Under the pieces are notes generated by a model. The model had not been told where the DNA came from. It was given only the letters and a program-made list of their open reading frames with translations, and ran no database searches. Made by a program: the position numbers and the translations under genes. A stretch of DNA of 17,160 nt from an uncultured Clostridia bacterium (GTDB lineage Bacteria; Bacillota; Clostridia; TANB77; CAG-508). Position 1 is the stretch's first letter; every line of letters starts with the position of its first letter. Of the stretch, positions 1 to 7,112 are shown one piece after another. The stretch covers positions 1-17,160 of the forward strand of contig CANQTJ010000016.1 of the NCBI GenBank assembly GCA_947626705.1, read 5' to 3'.

Positions 1-1
1 T

Positions 2-232
2 ATATGGAAGGAGAAAGATACAATGCAAGTAGTTGAAATGTTACAAAGGGAAATGAAAAAAGAAAGAATTATTGGAAAAAGATTAGGGCTGGAAAAAGGC
101 AGAGAAGAAGGCAGAAAAGAAACAAAAATAGAAATGATTAAAAATATGAGAAAGAATAATTTGTCAATAAAAACAATTTCGTTAATTTCAGGATTAAATG
201 ATGAAGAAATAAATCAAATATTAAAAAATTAA
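2..232 (+). CDS. C-terminal tail of an Rpn-family PD-(D/E)XK nuclease/putative transposase (5' partial)
   Basis: The frame is open from the first bases of the window, so the ATG at 23 is probably internal and the gene begins upstream. The visible part is a highly charged helix rich in Glu, Lys, Arg and Gly (GLEKGREEGRKE), followed by a short helix-turn-helix-like end (LSIKTISLISGLNDEEINQI). This composition and ending are typical of the C-terminal tail of Rpn proteins (recombination-promoting nuclease/putative transposase, PD-(D/E)XK superfamily), which are common and often multicopy in gut Clostridia. The catalytic domain lies outside the window, so the assignment rests on the tail alone. 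A terminator follows directly. Confidence 0.6.
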   Translation: MWKEKDTMQVVEMLQREMKKERIIGKRLGLEKGREEGRKETKIEMIKNMRKNNLSIKTISLISGLNDEEINQILKN

Positions 233-266
233 AAGATTATAATTATAATTTTCTTAACTTAATTAA

Positions 267-304
267 AAGGAAGTAAGTTTAGTATAGCTTACTTCCTTAA
301 TTTT
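267..304 (+). terminator. Rho-independent terminator after the Rpn-like gene
   Basis: A perfect 11-bp stem (AAGGAAGTAAG at 267-277 with CTTACTTCCTT at 288-298) encloses a 10-nt loop and is followed by AATTTT. It lies 35 nt after the stop codon of the Rpn-like gene. Confidence 0.75.
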
Positions 305-351
305 GTTACATTTTTAATATAACAAAATTTTAATAAAAATATAAAAAAGTA

Positions 352-380
352 TTTACAAAAAAATATATAAATGTTAAAAT
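352..380 (+). promoter_or_regulatory. Sigma-A promoter for the prepilin-like gene
   Basis: A -35 box TTTACA (352-357), a 17-nt spacer and a -10 box TAAAAT (375-380) preceded by TGT make an extended -10. Transcription should start near 387, giving a leader of about 78 nt before the ATG at 465. The SD there is AAAGGAG (451-457). Confidence 0.65.
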
Positions 381-464
381 TCTAAAAAGAAAAAAACTAA
401 TAACAAATCTACATAATAAAATAAAATTGGAGAAAAATAAACAAAAGAGGAAAGGAGAAAATAA

Positions 465-1021
465 ATGAAGTTGAACAAAAAAACAGATAAAGAAAATAAA
501 GGAATAACATTAGTAGCATTAGTGGTAACAATAGTTATTTTATTAATTTTAGCAGGAATATCAATAGCACAACTAACAGGTAATGGATTATTTGAAAATG
601 CAAAATTAGCAAAACAAAAGACAGAACAAAAACAAGATGAAGAAAATCAAACATTAGGAGAGTATATAAATAAAATAAATAATATATTACAGGAAATATA
701 GATAGTTCTAGAGAAGAAGTAAGTGCAAAAAAGGGAAAATGGGAGATACTTGCTAGTACAACAAGCACTACAGAAACAGAATATACAGTTAAAGATTTAA
801 AACAATTTTCAGAGATAGCAGTTGTTGTGTGGAGTTCAGATAAAATACTATCAAGTACGCCAATATCATATCAACTTTTTTCAGAATCATCTCTTGTATA
901 TGCAGGTTATTATAATGGACAGCCAATAATTGGATTAGGTTCATATATAAATGATACAACAGTAAAATTATATTGTGCTTATAGTTCTGCTACCAAAGTA
1001 GATTTATATGGTATATATTAA
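465..1021 (+). pseudogene. Prepilin-like protein, split by a one-base frameshift near 692
   Basis: The first frame (465-701, 78 aa) starts with a basic leader (KLNKKTDKENKG). A class III-type prepilin cleavage site Gly|Ile-Thr-Leu and a hydrophobic helix (VALVVTIVILLILAGI) follow, then a charged helix ending LGEYINKINNILQ. This layout matches the many pilin-like proteins of gut Clostridia. The usual Glu5 of the mature pilin is Ala. At Gln (690-692) the frame runs into TAG. The -1 frame is open from 683 to 1021 and continues the family pattern with GNIDSSREE, then a small beta-rich head ending TKVDLYGIY. Restoring one G at 692-693 would give a single protein of about 185 aa. No slippery heptamer for programmed -1 shifting is visible. 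The cause is either a real loss-of-function deletion or a sequencing/assembly error; the family assignment is firmer than the gene's status. Confidence 0.65.
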
Positions 1022-1046
1022 AAATAAAAAATATGTAGTAAAACAA

Positions 1047-1094
1047 AAAAAGCCGAATAAAAATTAATTAAGAATAATTTTTAGGAGGCTTTTT
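1047..1094 (+). promoter_or_regulatory. Terminator-like hairpin that contains the SD of the GerS-like gene
   Basis: An outer stem AAAAAGCC (1047-1054) pairs with GGCTTTTT (1087-1094). An inner stem AAAAATTA (1059-1066) pairs with TAATTTTT (1075-1082), with an 8-nt loop and a small internal loop between the stems. The SD AGGAGG (1083-1088) lies partly in the internal loop and partly in the outer stem, and the U-run ends three bases before the ATG at 1098. It could terminate the prepilin transcript, hide the ribosome site of the next gene, or both. Confidence 0.5.
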
Positions 1095-1097
1095 ATA

Positions 1098-1820
1098 ATG
1101 AAAATAAACAACAAAAAAATACATACACACAACCAAAAAGAAAAACAAAACAAAAGAAAAATACTTATAATAGCAATAATATTAGCAATTATAATAATAG
1201 GAACGATTTTTTTTATAAAAATTAACAATAAAACGGCTAAAACTTCAAAAATTGGAAACAATAGTAGTAGTCAAGAAATTGTAGATTATATTTTAAATAT
1301 TAGTTCTTATGAAGCACAAATAGAAGTAGAAACCAAAAGTAACAAAAATACAAATAAATATAAAATAAATCAACAATACATAGATAATGGAAAAAGTGTA
1401 CAAGAAATAATTGAACCCACAAATATAGAAGGAGTCAAAATAATAAAAGAAAACAATAACCTAAAGATAGAAAATACAAAATTAAGTATAACAAAAATAA
1501 TAGAAAATTATCAAGATATAACAAAAAACAATCTGGACTTAAGCACTTTTATAGAAAATTATAAAAACAACTCAAATTCAAGATTTAGAGAGGACAATAA
1601 TCAAATCATAATGGAAACAACATCAATAGCAGAAAATAACTATCAAAAATATGAAACATTATATGTATCAAAAACAAATGGAAATCCTATAAAATTGGAA
1701 ATAAAAGATACTAACCAAAATCTAACAATTAACATAATATATAATGAGATAAAGATAAATAAATTAGCAAATGATAATATATACGCATTTAAATTATATG
1801 GAGTATTAAAAGGAATATAA
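1098..1820 (+). CDS. Membrane-anchored GerS/LolA-like protein
   Basis: The 240-aa protein has a basic N-terminus, one hydrophobic segment (about residues 21-40, ILIIAIILAIIIIGTIFFI) and then an extracytoplasmic domain. That domain carries short beta-strand motifs (SSYEAQIEVETKSNK, then KIENTKLSITKI, then NNQIIMETTSIAENNYQKYETLYV) as in clostridial proteins annotated as germination lipoprotein GerS-related. That family has a LolA/LppX-like fold, and GerS itself is needed for cortex hydrolysis in Clostridioides difficile. No lipobox Cys is present, so this one is an uncleaved signal anchor rather than a lipoprotein. The SD AGGAGG sits 9 nt before the ATG, inside a hairpin. A MazF gene follows after 67 nt. 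From memory, C. difficile gerS also lies near alr2 and mazEF-type genes, which would support the call. The function here is inferred. Confidence 0.6.
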   Translation: MKINNKKIHTHNQKEKQNKRKILIIAIILAIIIIGTIFFIKINNKTAKTSKIGNNSSSQEIVDYILNISSYEAQIEVETKSNKNTNKYKINQQYIDNGKSVQEIIEPTNIEGVKIIKENNNLKIENTKLSITKIIENYQDITKNNLDLSTFIENYKNNSNSRFREDNNQIIMETTSIAENNYQKYETLYVSKTNGNPIKLEIKDTNQNLTINIIYNEIKINKLANDNIYAFKLYGVLKGI

Positions 1821-1887
1821 ATTTATCTTTACAAACTAATATAAAAAAATACAAGCTTGACACATACCAATATTAGGAGTGAATAAT

Positions 1888-2238
1888 ATGATAATAAAAA
1901 GAGGAGATATGTTTTATGCCGATTTAAGTCCTGTAGTAGGTTCAGAACAAGGAGGAATACGACCAGTATTAATTATACAAAATGATATGGGGAATAAATA
2001 TAGCCCAACAGTTATTGCAGCAGCAATAACATCACAAACTAACAAAACCAAATTACCAACACATATAGAAATTGATTCAGAAAAATGCGGATTAAAAAAT
2101 GATTCTGTTGTTCTAGCAGAACAAATTAGAACTATTGATAAAAGTAGATTAAAAGAAAAGATAGGACATATAGAAGATGAAAAAATAATAAATGAAATAA
2201 ATAATGCTTTAGGAGTAAGTTTTGGATTAGATGAGTAA
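1888..2238 (+). CDS. ndoA: MazF/PemK-family mRNA interferase (NdoA/EndoA type)
   Basis: The 116-aa protein matches the length and layout of Bacillota EndoA/NdoA. It begins IIKRGDMFYADLSPVVGSEQ, continues with GGIRPVLIIQND, then AAITSQ, LPTHIEI and LAEQIRTIDKSRL. These are the conserved core strands and the Gly-x-x-Arg-Pro loop of ribosome-independent, sequence-specific RNA cleavers. A GTG at 1879 is in frame, but it overlaps the SD AGGAG (1875-1879). The ATG at 1888 has correct spacing (8 nt) and is preferred. No MazE/EndoAI antitoxin gene precedes it: the 67-nt gap to the GerS-like gene is too short. It is therefore an orphan here, either silenced by a distant antitoxin or controlled in another way. 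The gene ends at a strong bidirectional terminator. Confidence 0.9.
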   Translation: MIIKRGDMFYADLSPVVGSEQGGIRPVLIIQNDMGNKYSPTVIAAAITSQTNKTKLPTHIEIDSEKCGLKNDSVVLAEQIRTIDKSRLKEKIGHIEDEKIINEINNALGVSFGLDE

Positions 2239-2275
2239 AAATAAATAATGATGTAGTTTTATATAACATTAAAAG

Positions 2276-2310
2276 ACAGAAACACTATAATAATAAAGTG
2301 TTTCTGTTTT
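2276..2310. terminator. Bidirectional terminator between mazF and the HD-GYP gene
   Basis: An 11-bp perfect stem (ACAGAAACACT at 2276-2286 with AGTGTTTCTGT at 2297-2307) has T-runs on both strands (TTTT at 2307-2310; CTTTT on the minus strand). It serves two convergent genes. Confidence 0.8.
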
Positions 2311-2319
2311 AAATTTGAC

Positions 2320-3258
2320 TTAAACTTTTAATTTTTTTATAACTTTAATTTCCTCAAAAAGCTTTTTAATATGTTCATTTTTATTTTGAATTATATTTCT
2401 ATAAGAAGTCAAAATTTCCTTATAATTATCAACTGTTTCTTCACCAATAAGTAAATATTTCATACCATCAAGATAATAATTTTGTTTACTTTGACTTTTA
2501 GAAGCTAATCTTTTTTTATCATACTTTTCTATTTCTTCAAGACGTTTAATTTCAGGTTTTAAATCTTTCAAATAATCCATAACACAAGAAATTTCATATT
2601 CTGTATCGTCAATAACAACTTTTATTAAAGCTTTAACTATAACAGGATTAGTTTTACCTACTTTTTTATCTTTAACAGGCACTTTATAATTATCAGGATC
2701 TTTTATAGGTTTACATTCATCTATCAAAATTTTAAGAGTATCAATTATACCAATATGCGATTTATACTGCCTTTTACTAACTATGGCATCATATTCATCA
2801 GCAACACGAATAATTTGACCTTCATAAGGAATATCTTTTTTTACTAAAGCATTCGGATATCCAGTACCATTTAAGGCTTCATGATGATAAAGAGTCCCAG
2901 CAGCGTAAGGTCTTAATTTTAAGTCATTCATACAAATTTTGTGACCTATAGAAGTATGTTTTTTCATAATTTCATATTCTTCATCAGTTAAAGGCCCATT
3001 TTTTTGTAAAACACTAGGAGGTATAAATTGTTTTCCAATATCATGTAAATATGCACAAATTGTACAATATTCTGTAAAACTTTTTGAACAATGCAGATAT
3101 TCACAAATTCTACAAACCAAAGTTGCAACATTTTCTGAATGTTGCCTAGTAAATATATCTAAACTTCCTAAAATATTCAATTGATATTGCATATTTTTAT
3201 CTAAATTATAAGATTTTAAACTGGTTCTATCATAAAAATCAAAAATTTCTTTAGCCAT
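2320..3258 (-). CDS. HD-GYP domain protein, putative cyclic-di-GMP phosphodiesterase
   Basis: The 312-aa protein carries an HD-GYP core: His40 in TRQHSENVATLV, the metal pair His72-Asp73 in HDIGK, His101 in KKHTSIGHKI, HHE at 125-127, the signature GTGYP at 131-135 and DEYDA at 154-158. The family hydrolyses cyclic di-GMP (or related cyclic nucleotides) using two or three metal ions. There is no sensory domain in front, and the first 30 residues lead straight into the catalytic fold. About 90 residues of Lys/Glu-rich helical sequence follow the catalytic domain. No transmembrane segment is present, so it should be cytoplasmic. The SD AAAGGAG is well placed before the ATG. The gene is transcribed alone from its own promoter, divergent from aspS. 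Substrate is inferred from the family. Confidence 0.85.
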   Translation of the reverse strand: MAKEIFDFYDRTSLKSYNLDKNMQYQLNILGSLDIFTRQHSENVATLVCRICEYLHCSKSFTEYCTICAYLHDIGKQFIPPSVLQKNGPLTDEEYEIMKKHTSIGHKICMNDLKLRPYAAGTLYHHEALNGTGYPNALVKKDIPYEGQIIRVADEYDAIVSKRQYKSHIGIIDTLKILIDECKPIKDPDNYKVPVKDKKVGKTNPVIVKALIKVVIDDTEYEISCVMDYLKDLKPEIKRLEEIEKYDKKRLASKSQSKQNYYLDGMKYLLIGEETVDNYKEILTSYRNIIQNKNEHIKKLFEEIKVIKKLKV

Positions 3259-3294
3259 AATATTCTCCTTTATTATAATTATTTCTATATAAAA

Positions 3295-3323
3295 ATTTTA
3301 ACATAAAAAATAAATTAGTTCAA
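3295..3323 (-). promoter_or_regulatory. Promoter for the HD-GYP gene
   Basis: Read on the minus strand: -35 TTGAAC (3323-3318), a 17-nt spacer, and an extended -10 TGTTAAAAT whose TAAAAT is 3300-3295. Transcription would start near 3288, about 30 nt before the ATG. Confidence 0.65.
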
Positions 3324-3426
3324 TGTTATAGGATAATAAAAATCTTATATTTCAAGCATTTTTTTGTATTAATTAAAAATAAAACATTATCTTGTAACAG
3401 TTAAATCAATATTTATTTTAAAATAA

Positions 3427-3455
3427 TTGTAAAATTAAAAAAGATATGCTAAAAT
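3427..3455 (+). promoter_or_regulatory. Promoter for aspS
   Basis: A -35 TTGTAA (3427-3432), a 17-nt spacer and an extended -10 TGCTAAAAT (TAAAAT at 3450-3455). The expected start site near 3462 lies downstream of the in-frame ATG at 3446, which rules that ATG out as the aspS start. Confidence 0.65.
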
Positions 3456-3508
3456 GTAGTTACGGTTTGCTGAAAATAAAAATTATTAAAAATTTTGGAG
3501 GAAAAATA

Positions 3509-5254
3509 ATGTATAGAACAAAAACATGTGGAGAATTAAACACAACAAATATAAATGAAGAAGTAGAACTTGCAGGTTGGATACAAAAAATTAGAAACTT
3601 AGGAGCTATGATATTTATAGACTTAAGAGATCAATTTGGAATAACACAAGTAGTAATCGATGATGAAAAATTACAAAAACAAACAAAAGAGTTAACAACA
3701 GAAAGTTGTATCCACATATCTGGAAAAGTTGTGGAAAGAAGTAATAAAAATACAAAAATATCAACAGGAGAAATAGAAGTAATTGCAAATAAAATAGAAG
3801 TATTAGGAAAATGTAAAAATATACTTCCATTTGAAATAAATACAGACCAAGAAGTAAGAGAAGATTTAAGATTAGAATATAGATTTTTAGATTTAAGAAA
3901 TGAAAAATTACACAATAATATATTGCTTCGTTCAAAAATATTAAAAACATTAAGAGATAAAATGTACGAATTAGGATTTAGCGAAATTCAAACTCCAATT
4001 TTAGCAAATTCATCACCAGAAGGAGCAAGAGATTATCTAGTACCAAGTAGATTAAATCCAGGAGAATTTTATGCACTACCACAAGCACCTCAACAATTTA
4101 AACAATTATTAATGGTAGGTGGGTTTGATAAATATTTTCAAATAGCTCCATGTTTCAGAGATGAAGATCCAAGAGCAGATAGAGCTCCAGGAGAATTTTA
4201 TCAACTAGATTTTGAAATGAGTTTTGCTACACAAGAAGATGTATTTAAAGTAATAGAAGAAGTAGTACCATATACATTTGAAAAGTTCACAAATTGGAAA
4301 GTAGATAAAGGCCCATTTTTAAAAATACCATATAAAGAAGCTATGGAAAAATACGGAATTGATAAGCCAGACTTGAGAAACCCATTAATAATACAAGATG
4401 TTACAGAATGCTTTAAAAATTCTGAATTTAAAGCATTTGAAGGAAAGACAATAAAAGCAATCATTGTACCAAATGGAGCAGAGCAAGGAAGAAAATTCTT
4501 TGATAAGATGACAGAATTTGCAATTGAAGAAACTGGTGCAAAAGGATTAGCATGGACAAAATACGAAACAACAGGAGAAGTTACAGGTGGAATTGCAAAA
4601 TTTATAACTTCAGAAATAAAAGAACAATTAGAAAATAAATATGGAATGACTAAAAATTCAAGTGTATTCTTTATAGCAGATGAATTTAAAACAGCACAAA
4701 AAATAGCAGGATTAGTAAGAATAGAATTAGGAAAAAGATTAGATTTATTAGAAAAGAATGTATATAGATTTTGCTATATAGTAGACTTCCCTATGTATGA
4801 GCTATCAGATGAGGGAACTATAGACTTTAACCATAATCCATTTTCAATGCCACAAGGAGGAATGGAAAGTTTAGAAACAAAAAATCCATTAGATATTTTA
4901 GCATATCAATATGATTTAGTATGTAATGGATATGAAATGGCATCAGGAGCAGTAAGAAACCATAATCCAGAAATAATGGTAAAGGCATTTGAAATTGCAG
5001 GATATAAAGAAGATGATGTAAAAAATAGATTTGGAGCATTATATAATGCATTTCAATATGGAACACCACCACATGCAGGAGCTGCACCAGGTGTAGACAG
5101 AATGGTAATGTTAATAGAAGATTCACAAAATATAAGAGAAGTAATAGCTTTTCCTAAGAATAAGAAAGCAAGAGATTTACTTATGGGAGCACCATCAACA
5201 GTTTCAGAACAGCAATTAAAAGATGTTCATATAGATTTAAGAAAAGATGTATAG
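3509..5254 (+). CDS. aspS: Aspartyl-tRNA synthetase, bacterial type
   Basis: The enzyme charges tRNA-Asp with aspartate. The 581 residues show the class II bacterial AspRS order: an N-terminal OB-fold anticodon domain (residues 1-110, GWIQKIRNLGAMIFIDLRD), then motif 1 around QTPIL (161-165). Next comes motif 2, FRDEDPRADRAPGEFYQLDF at 216-235, then the bacterial GAD insertion (about 290-400) and motif 3, GAAPGVDRMVML at 524-535. An upstream in-frame ATG at 3446 overlaps the promoter -10 box. The ATG at 3509, 7 nt after the SD GGAGG, fits the family N-terminus and is preferred. Residue 31 is Leu, where several non-discriminating AspRSs are reported to have His, which mildly suggests a tRNA-Asp-specific enzyme. 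No hisS precedes it, and no T-box sequence is visible in the leader. Confidence 0.97.
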   Translation: MYRTKTCGELNTTNINEEVELAGWIQKIRNLGAMIFIDLRDQFGITQVVIDDEKLQKQTKELTTESCIHISGKVVERSNKNTKISTGEIEVIANKIEVLGKCKNILPFEINTDQEVREDLRLEYRFLDLRNEKLHNNILLRSKILKTLRDKMYELGFSEIQTPILANSSPEGARDYLVPSRLNPGEFYALPQAPQQFKQLLMVGGFDKYFQIAPCFRDEDPRADRAPGEFYQLDFEMSFATQEDVFKVIEEVVPYTFEKFTNWKVDKGPFLKIPYKEAMEKYGIDKPDLRNPLIIQDVTECFKNSEFKAFEGKTIKAIIVPNGAEQGRKFFDKMTEFAIEETGAKGLAWTKYETTGEVTGGIAKFITSEIKEQLENKYGMTKNSSVFFIADEFKTAQKIAGLVRIELGKRLDLLEKNVYRFCYIVDFPMYELSDEGTIDFNHNPFSMPQGGMESLETKNPLDILAYQYDLVCNGYEMASGAVRNHNPEIMVKAFEIAGYKEDDVKNRFGALYNAFQYGTPPHAGAAPGVDRMVMLIEDSQNIREVIAFPKNKKARDLLMGAPSTVSEQQLKDVHIDLRKDV

Positions 5255-5323
5255 GAATATTCATAAAAGTTCATTATATAAGAGATAAATAGGAAAAATT
5301 TACTTAAAAAGGAGGATATAAAA

Positions 5324-5584
5324 ATGGAATATAGATATGAACCACAAGGAGTATGCTCATCTGAAATGATTATTGAAGTTGATAATGATATAATAAAAAA
5401 GGTTATTATTGAAGGTGGGTGTGCAGGAAATACAGTTGGAGTTTCCAGACTAATTGAAGGAATGAATATACAAGAAGCAATAAAAAGGCTAAAAGGAATA
5501 CCTTGCGGAAGAAGAGAAACTTCGTGCCCAGATCAACTAGCTAGAGCATTAGAAGAAATATTAAATAAAAAAGATGCAATTTAA
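5324..5584 (+). CDS. TIGR03905-family TSCPD domain protein
   Basis: This 86-aa protein has the TSCPD pattern seen at the C-terminus of adenosylcobalamin-dependent ribonucleotide reductases: FEGGCxGN-like EGGCAGNTVGVSRLIEGM (residues 31-48), then GIPCGRRETSCPDQLARAL near the end. Four cysteines (Cys11, Cys34, Cys61, Cys68) suggest a possible metal site. Free-standing TSCPD proteins are widespread in Clostridia, and their role is not established. The SD AAAGGAGG lies 8 nt before the ATG. The gene sits 69 nt after aspS on the same strand and probably relies at least partly on read-through. A strong terminator follows. Confidence 0.85.
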   Translation: MEYRYEPQGVCSSEMIIEVDNDIIKKVIIEGGCAGNTVGVSRLIEGMNIQEAIKRLKGIPCGRRETSCPDQLARALEEILNKKDAI

Positions 5585-5595
5585 ATAAAATAAGT

Positions 5596-5641
5596 AAACT
5601 AAGATTTTTCAAATAAAAGAATAATTTGGAAATCTTAGTTT
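5596..5641. terminator. Bidirectional terminator between the TSCPD gene and the XRE gene
   Basis: A 12-bp perfect stem (AAACTAAGATTT at 5596-5607 with AAATCTTAGTTT at 5630-5641) has AT-rich tails on both sides. It lies between convergent genes. Confidence 0.7.
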
Positions 5642-5670
5642 ATTATATTATAGGAAACTTAAATTTAATA

Positions 5671-6051
5671 TTAAGCGGATAGAATAAAATCCTTATTAGC
5701 AAGTAGTAATTTTTTTATTAATTCAATTTGTGTTTTAGATAAATGAGAATTATTTTCTAAAGAATATAATTCTTTTACCAATATACCTAAATTTAAATCT
5801 GAATCTAAATCCATATTAGAATTTTTAATATTTTTGCTATCAGATACACCAAGCAAATAATCTATAGATATATTGAATACAGAAGCAATTTTAGCAACAA
5901 CATCTAAACGAGGAATCCTTTCACATGTAAGATATCTACAAATAGTAACATTTGAAGTACCTATTTGCTTTGCTAACTCAGTTTGTGTCATATTATTATC
6001 ATCTAATAACACGCTTAACCTATAACTAAATTTTTCTACTTTAAAATCCAT
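5671..6051 (-). CDS. XRE-family transcriptional regulator
   Basis: The 126-aa protein begins with a lambda-repressor-like helix-turn-helix (about residues 8-66): MTQTELAKQIGTSNVTICRY, then the family ending PRLDVVAKIASVFNISIDYLLG. A short linker leads to a helical C-terminal part of about 45 residues (ILVKELYSLENN, LSKTQIELIKKLLLANK), likely for dimerisation. The start is set by an SD AGGAGG 5 nt upstream. A 12-bp perfect inverted repeat covers its probable -10 box, suggesting self-repression. Targets beyond itself cannot be named. The cell-wall genes upstream on the same strand are the nearest candidates. Confidence 0.85.
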   Translation of the reverse strand: MDFKVEKFSYRLSVLLDDNNMTQTELAKQIGTSNVTICRYLTCERIPRLDVVAKIASVFNISIDYLLGVSDSKNIKNSNMDLDSDLNLGILVKELYSLENNSHLSKTQIELIKKLLLANKDFILSA

Positions 6052-6070
6052 TGATACCTCCTATATCAAA

Positions 6071-6104
6071 TATTATAGAACTATAACTAATAAGTTCTAT
6101 AATA
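6071..6104. promoter_or_regulatory. Palindromic operator over the XRE gene promoter
   Basis: TATTATAGAACT (6071-6082) and AGTTCTATAATA (6093-6104) form a perfect 12-bp inverted repeat with a 10-nt centre. Each arm holds a TATAAT on one strand. On the minus strand TATAAT at 6077-6072 is a good -10 for the XRE gene, with the SD about 10 nt further on. A regulator bound here would block that promoter. Confidence 0.55.
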
Positions 6105-6149
6105 CTTACCAAAGTTATAAATATAAAAATATATTAACCAATTGGTAAG
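6105..6149. promoter_or_regulatory. Inverted half-sites CTTACCAA ... TTGGTAAG
   Basis: CTTACCAA (6105-6112) and TTGGTAAG (6142-6149) are exact inverted copies separated by 29 nt. The second lies in the 10-bp palindrome ACCAATTGGT (6137-6146). They sit just upstream of the XRE promoter and could be extra binding sites. No gene is seen in 6150-6241, which is simply AT-rich. Confidence 0.3.
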
Positions 6150-6241
6150 ATATAAAAACAATAGCAAACACATAGTAAAAAGACAATAAACTAAATACAG
6201 ACAAGTTTACACAATTAAAAAAATATAATAAATTAAAAAAA

Positions 6242-7036
6242 TTAATTAATAAAATCATAAAAATTTCTAAATTCATAACCTTCAGAACGCAAAAAAGATA
6301 TAGAATCTTTTAAAACATAATATGTTTTATTAACATCAGCAGTATCATGCATTAATATAATAAGCGTACCTTTATTTTTAGAACTTCTTTTTAAATTATT
6401 TAATAATTCATAATTTGAGAATTTTCTTTCGGAATCTTTATTTAAACAATTCCAATCAACGTAAACATAATCTAGACTAATTAAAACATCAAGAGCCTTC
6501 TTTTTTTGACTAGAATATATATGAGACATAAAACCATTAGGAAATCTAAAAATATGTGAACAATAATTGTCTATACCAATCGCCTTAGAAATTTCCAAAT
6601 CTGTTGAGATAACCTCATTTTTAAAGCTTTCCATATCTTTATATAGAAGAGAATTATTATGATTATACCCATGATTTGCAATATAATGTCCCTCTTTATA
6701 AGCACGTTTTACTAACTCAGGATTTTCCTTAACATTTTTTCCAACAACAAAAAAGGTTGACATTACATTTTCTTCCTTTAAAATATCTAATATTTTTGCA
6801 GTTGCTTTAGTTGTTGGACCATCATCAAAAGTCAAATAAGCTATTTTTTCATTTGAATTTGTAATATCATTTAAAGAATTTTTATTTTTAAAATTTAAGA
6901 AACAATTTTTATCTAATTCAATAGCAAAAGAAGGCGAAACACAGATAAAATAATAAAAAAGAAAAAATAAAGAAATTAAAAATAGGATAATAAATAAATA
7001 TAAAAATTTACACTTTTTTATAAAAATAATTTTCAT
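6242..7036 (-). CDS. Membrane-anchored polysaccharide (peptidoglycan) deacetylase, NodB/CE4 family
   Basis: The 264-aa protein has a basic start and a membrane segment (about residues 10-33), so the NodB domain lies outside the membrane. All five CE4 motifs can be traced: TFDDGP (69-74, with Asp71 and Asp72 as base and metal ligand), the metal pair His122 and His126 in HGYNH, RFPNG (164-168), DWN (194-196) and LMHD (228-231). The family removes acetyl groups from N-acetylglucosamine or N-acetylmuramic acid in peptidoglycan, which often gives lysozyme resistance or takes part in spore cortex formation. The gene lies 76 nt downstream of a peptidoglycan glycosyltransferase on the same strand, with a terminator between, so read-through is partial. 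The SD (GGTGAT) is weak. Exact sugar substrate is not determined by the sequence. Confidence 0.9.
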   Translation of the reverse strand: MKIIFIKKCKFLYLFIILFLISLFFLFYYFICVSPSFAIELDKNCFLNFKNKNSLNDITNSNEKIAYLTFDDGPTTKATAKILDILKEENVMSTFFVVGKNVKENPELVKRAYKEGHYIANHGYNHNNSLLYKDMESFKNEVISTDLEISKAIGIDNYCSHIFRFPNGFMSHIYSSQKKKALDVLISLDYVYVDWNCLNKDSERKFSNYELLNNLKRSSKNKGTLIILMHDTADVNKTYYVLKDSISFLRSEGYEFRNFYDFIN

Positions 7037-7064
7037 AAAGAAATCACCATTTAATATATATGAA

Positions 7065-7103
7065 TAAAAAATGCTTATATACTTATTTTAAAGTACATAA
7101 GCA
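7065..7103 (-). terminator. Terminator after the peptidoglycan glycosyltransferase gene
   Basis: On the minus strand a 13-bp stem with one G-U pair (arms 7103-7091 and 7084-7072, TGCTTATGTACTT pairing with AAGTATATAAGCA) encloses a 6-nt loop. It is followed by TTTTTTATT. Confidence 0.75.
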
Positions 7104-7112
7104 AACATTTTT

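Noticed and set aside
690..701. Programmed -1 frameshift in the prepilin gene
   Set aside because: No X-XXY-YYZ slippery heptamer lies between 683 and 701 and no clear downstream stimulatory stem is seen.
1128..1142. CATACACACAAC near the start of the GerS-like gene as a second CA switch
   Set aside because: Only about three CA units occur and the frame is intact; too short for frequent slippage. The similarity to the tract at 16195 is probably coincidental.
1856..1885. TTGACA at 1857 as a mazF promoter
   Set aside because: A -10 box at the right distance would overlap the SD and start region and reads TGAATA; no promoter is supported.
3446..3508. Upstream in-frame ATG extending aspS by 21 residues
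   Set aside because: It overlaps the predicted -10 box, has no SD, and adds residues that do not belong to AspRS. The ATG at 3509 has GGAGG in the right place.
3259..3508. Possible T-box leader before aspS
   Set aside because: No TGGNACCGCG-like T-box sequence or terminator stem is present, and the leader after the predicted start site is only about 47 nt.
3615..5126. Open frames on the minus strand inside aspS (111, 94, 87 and 99 codons)
   Set aside because: They are rich in Leu, Phe and Ile, lack SD sites, and mirror the codon pattern of the real gene on the other strand.
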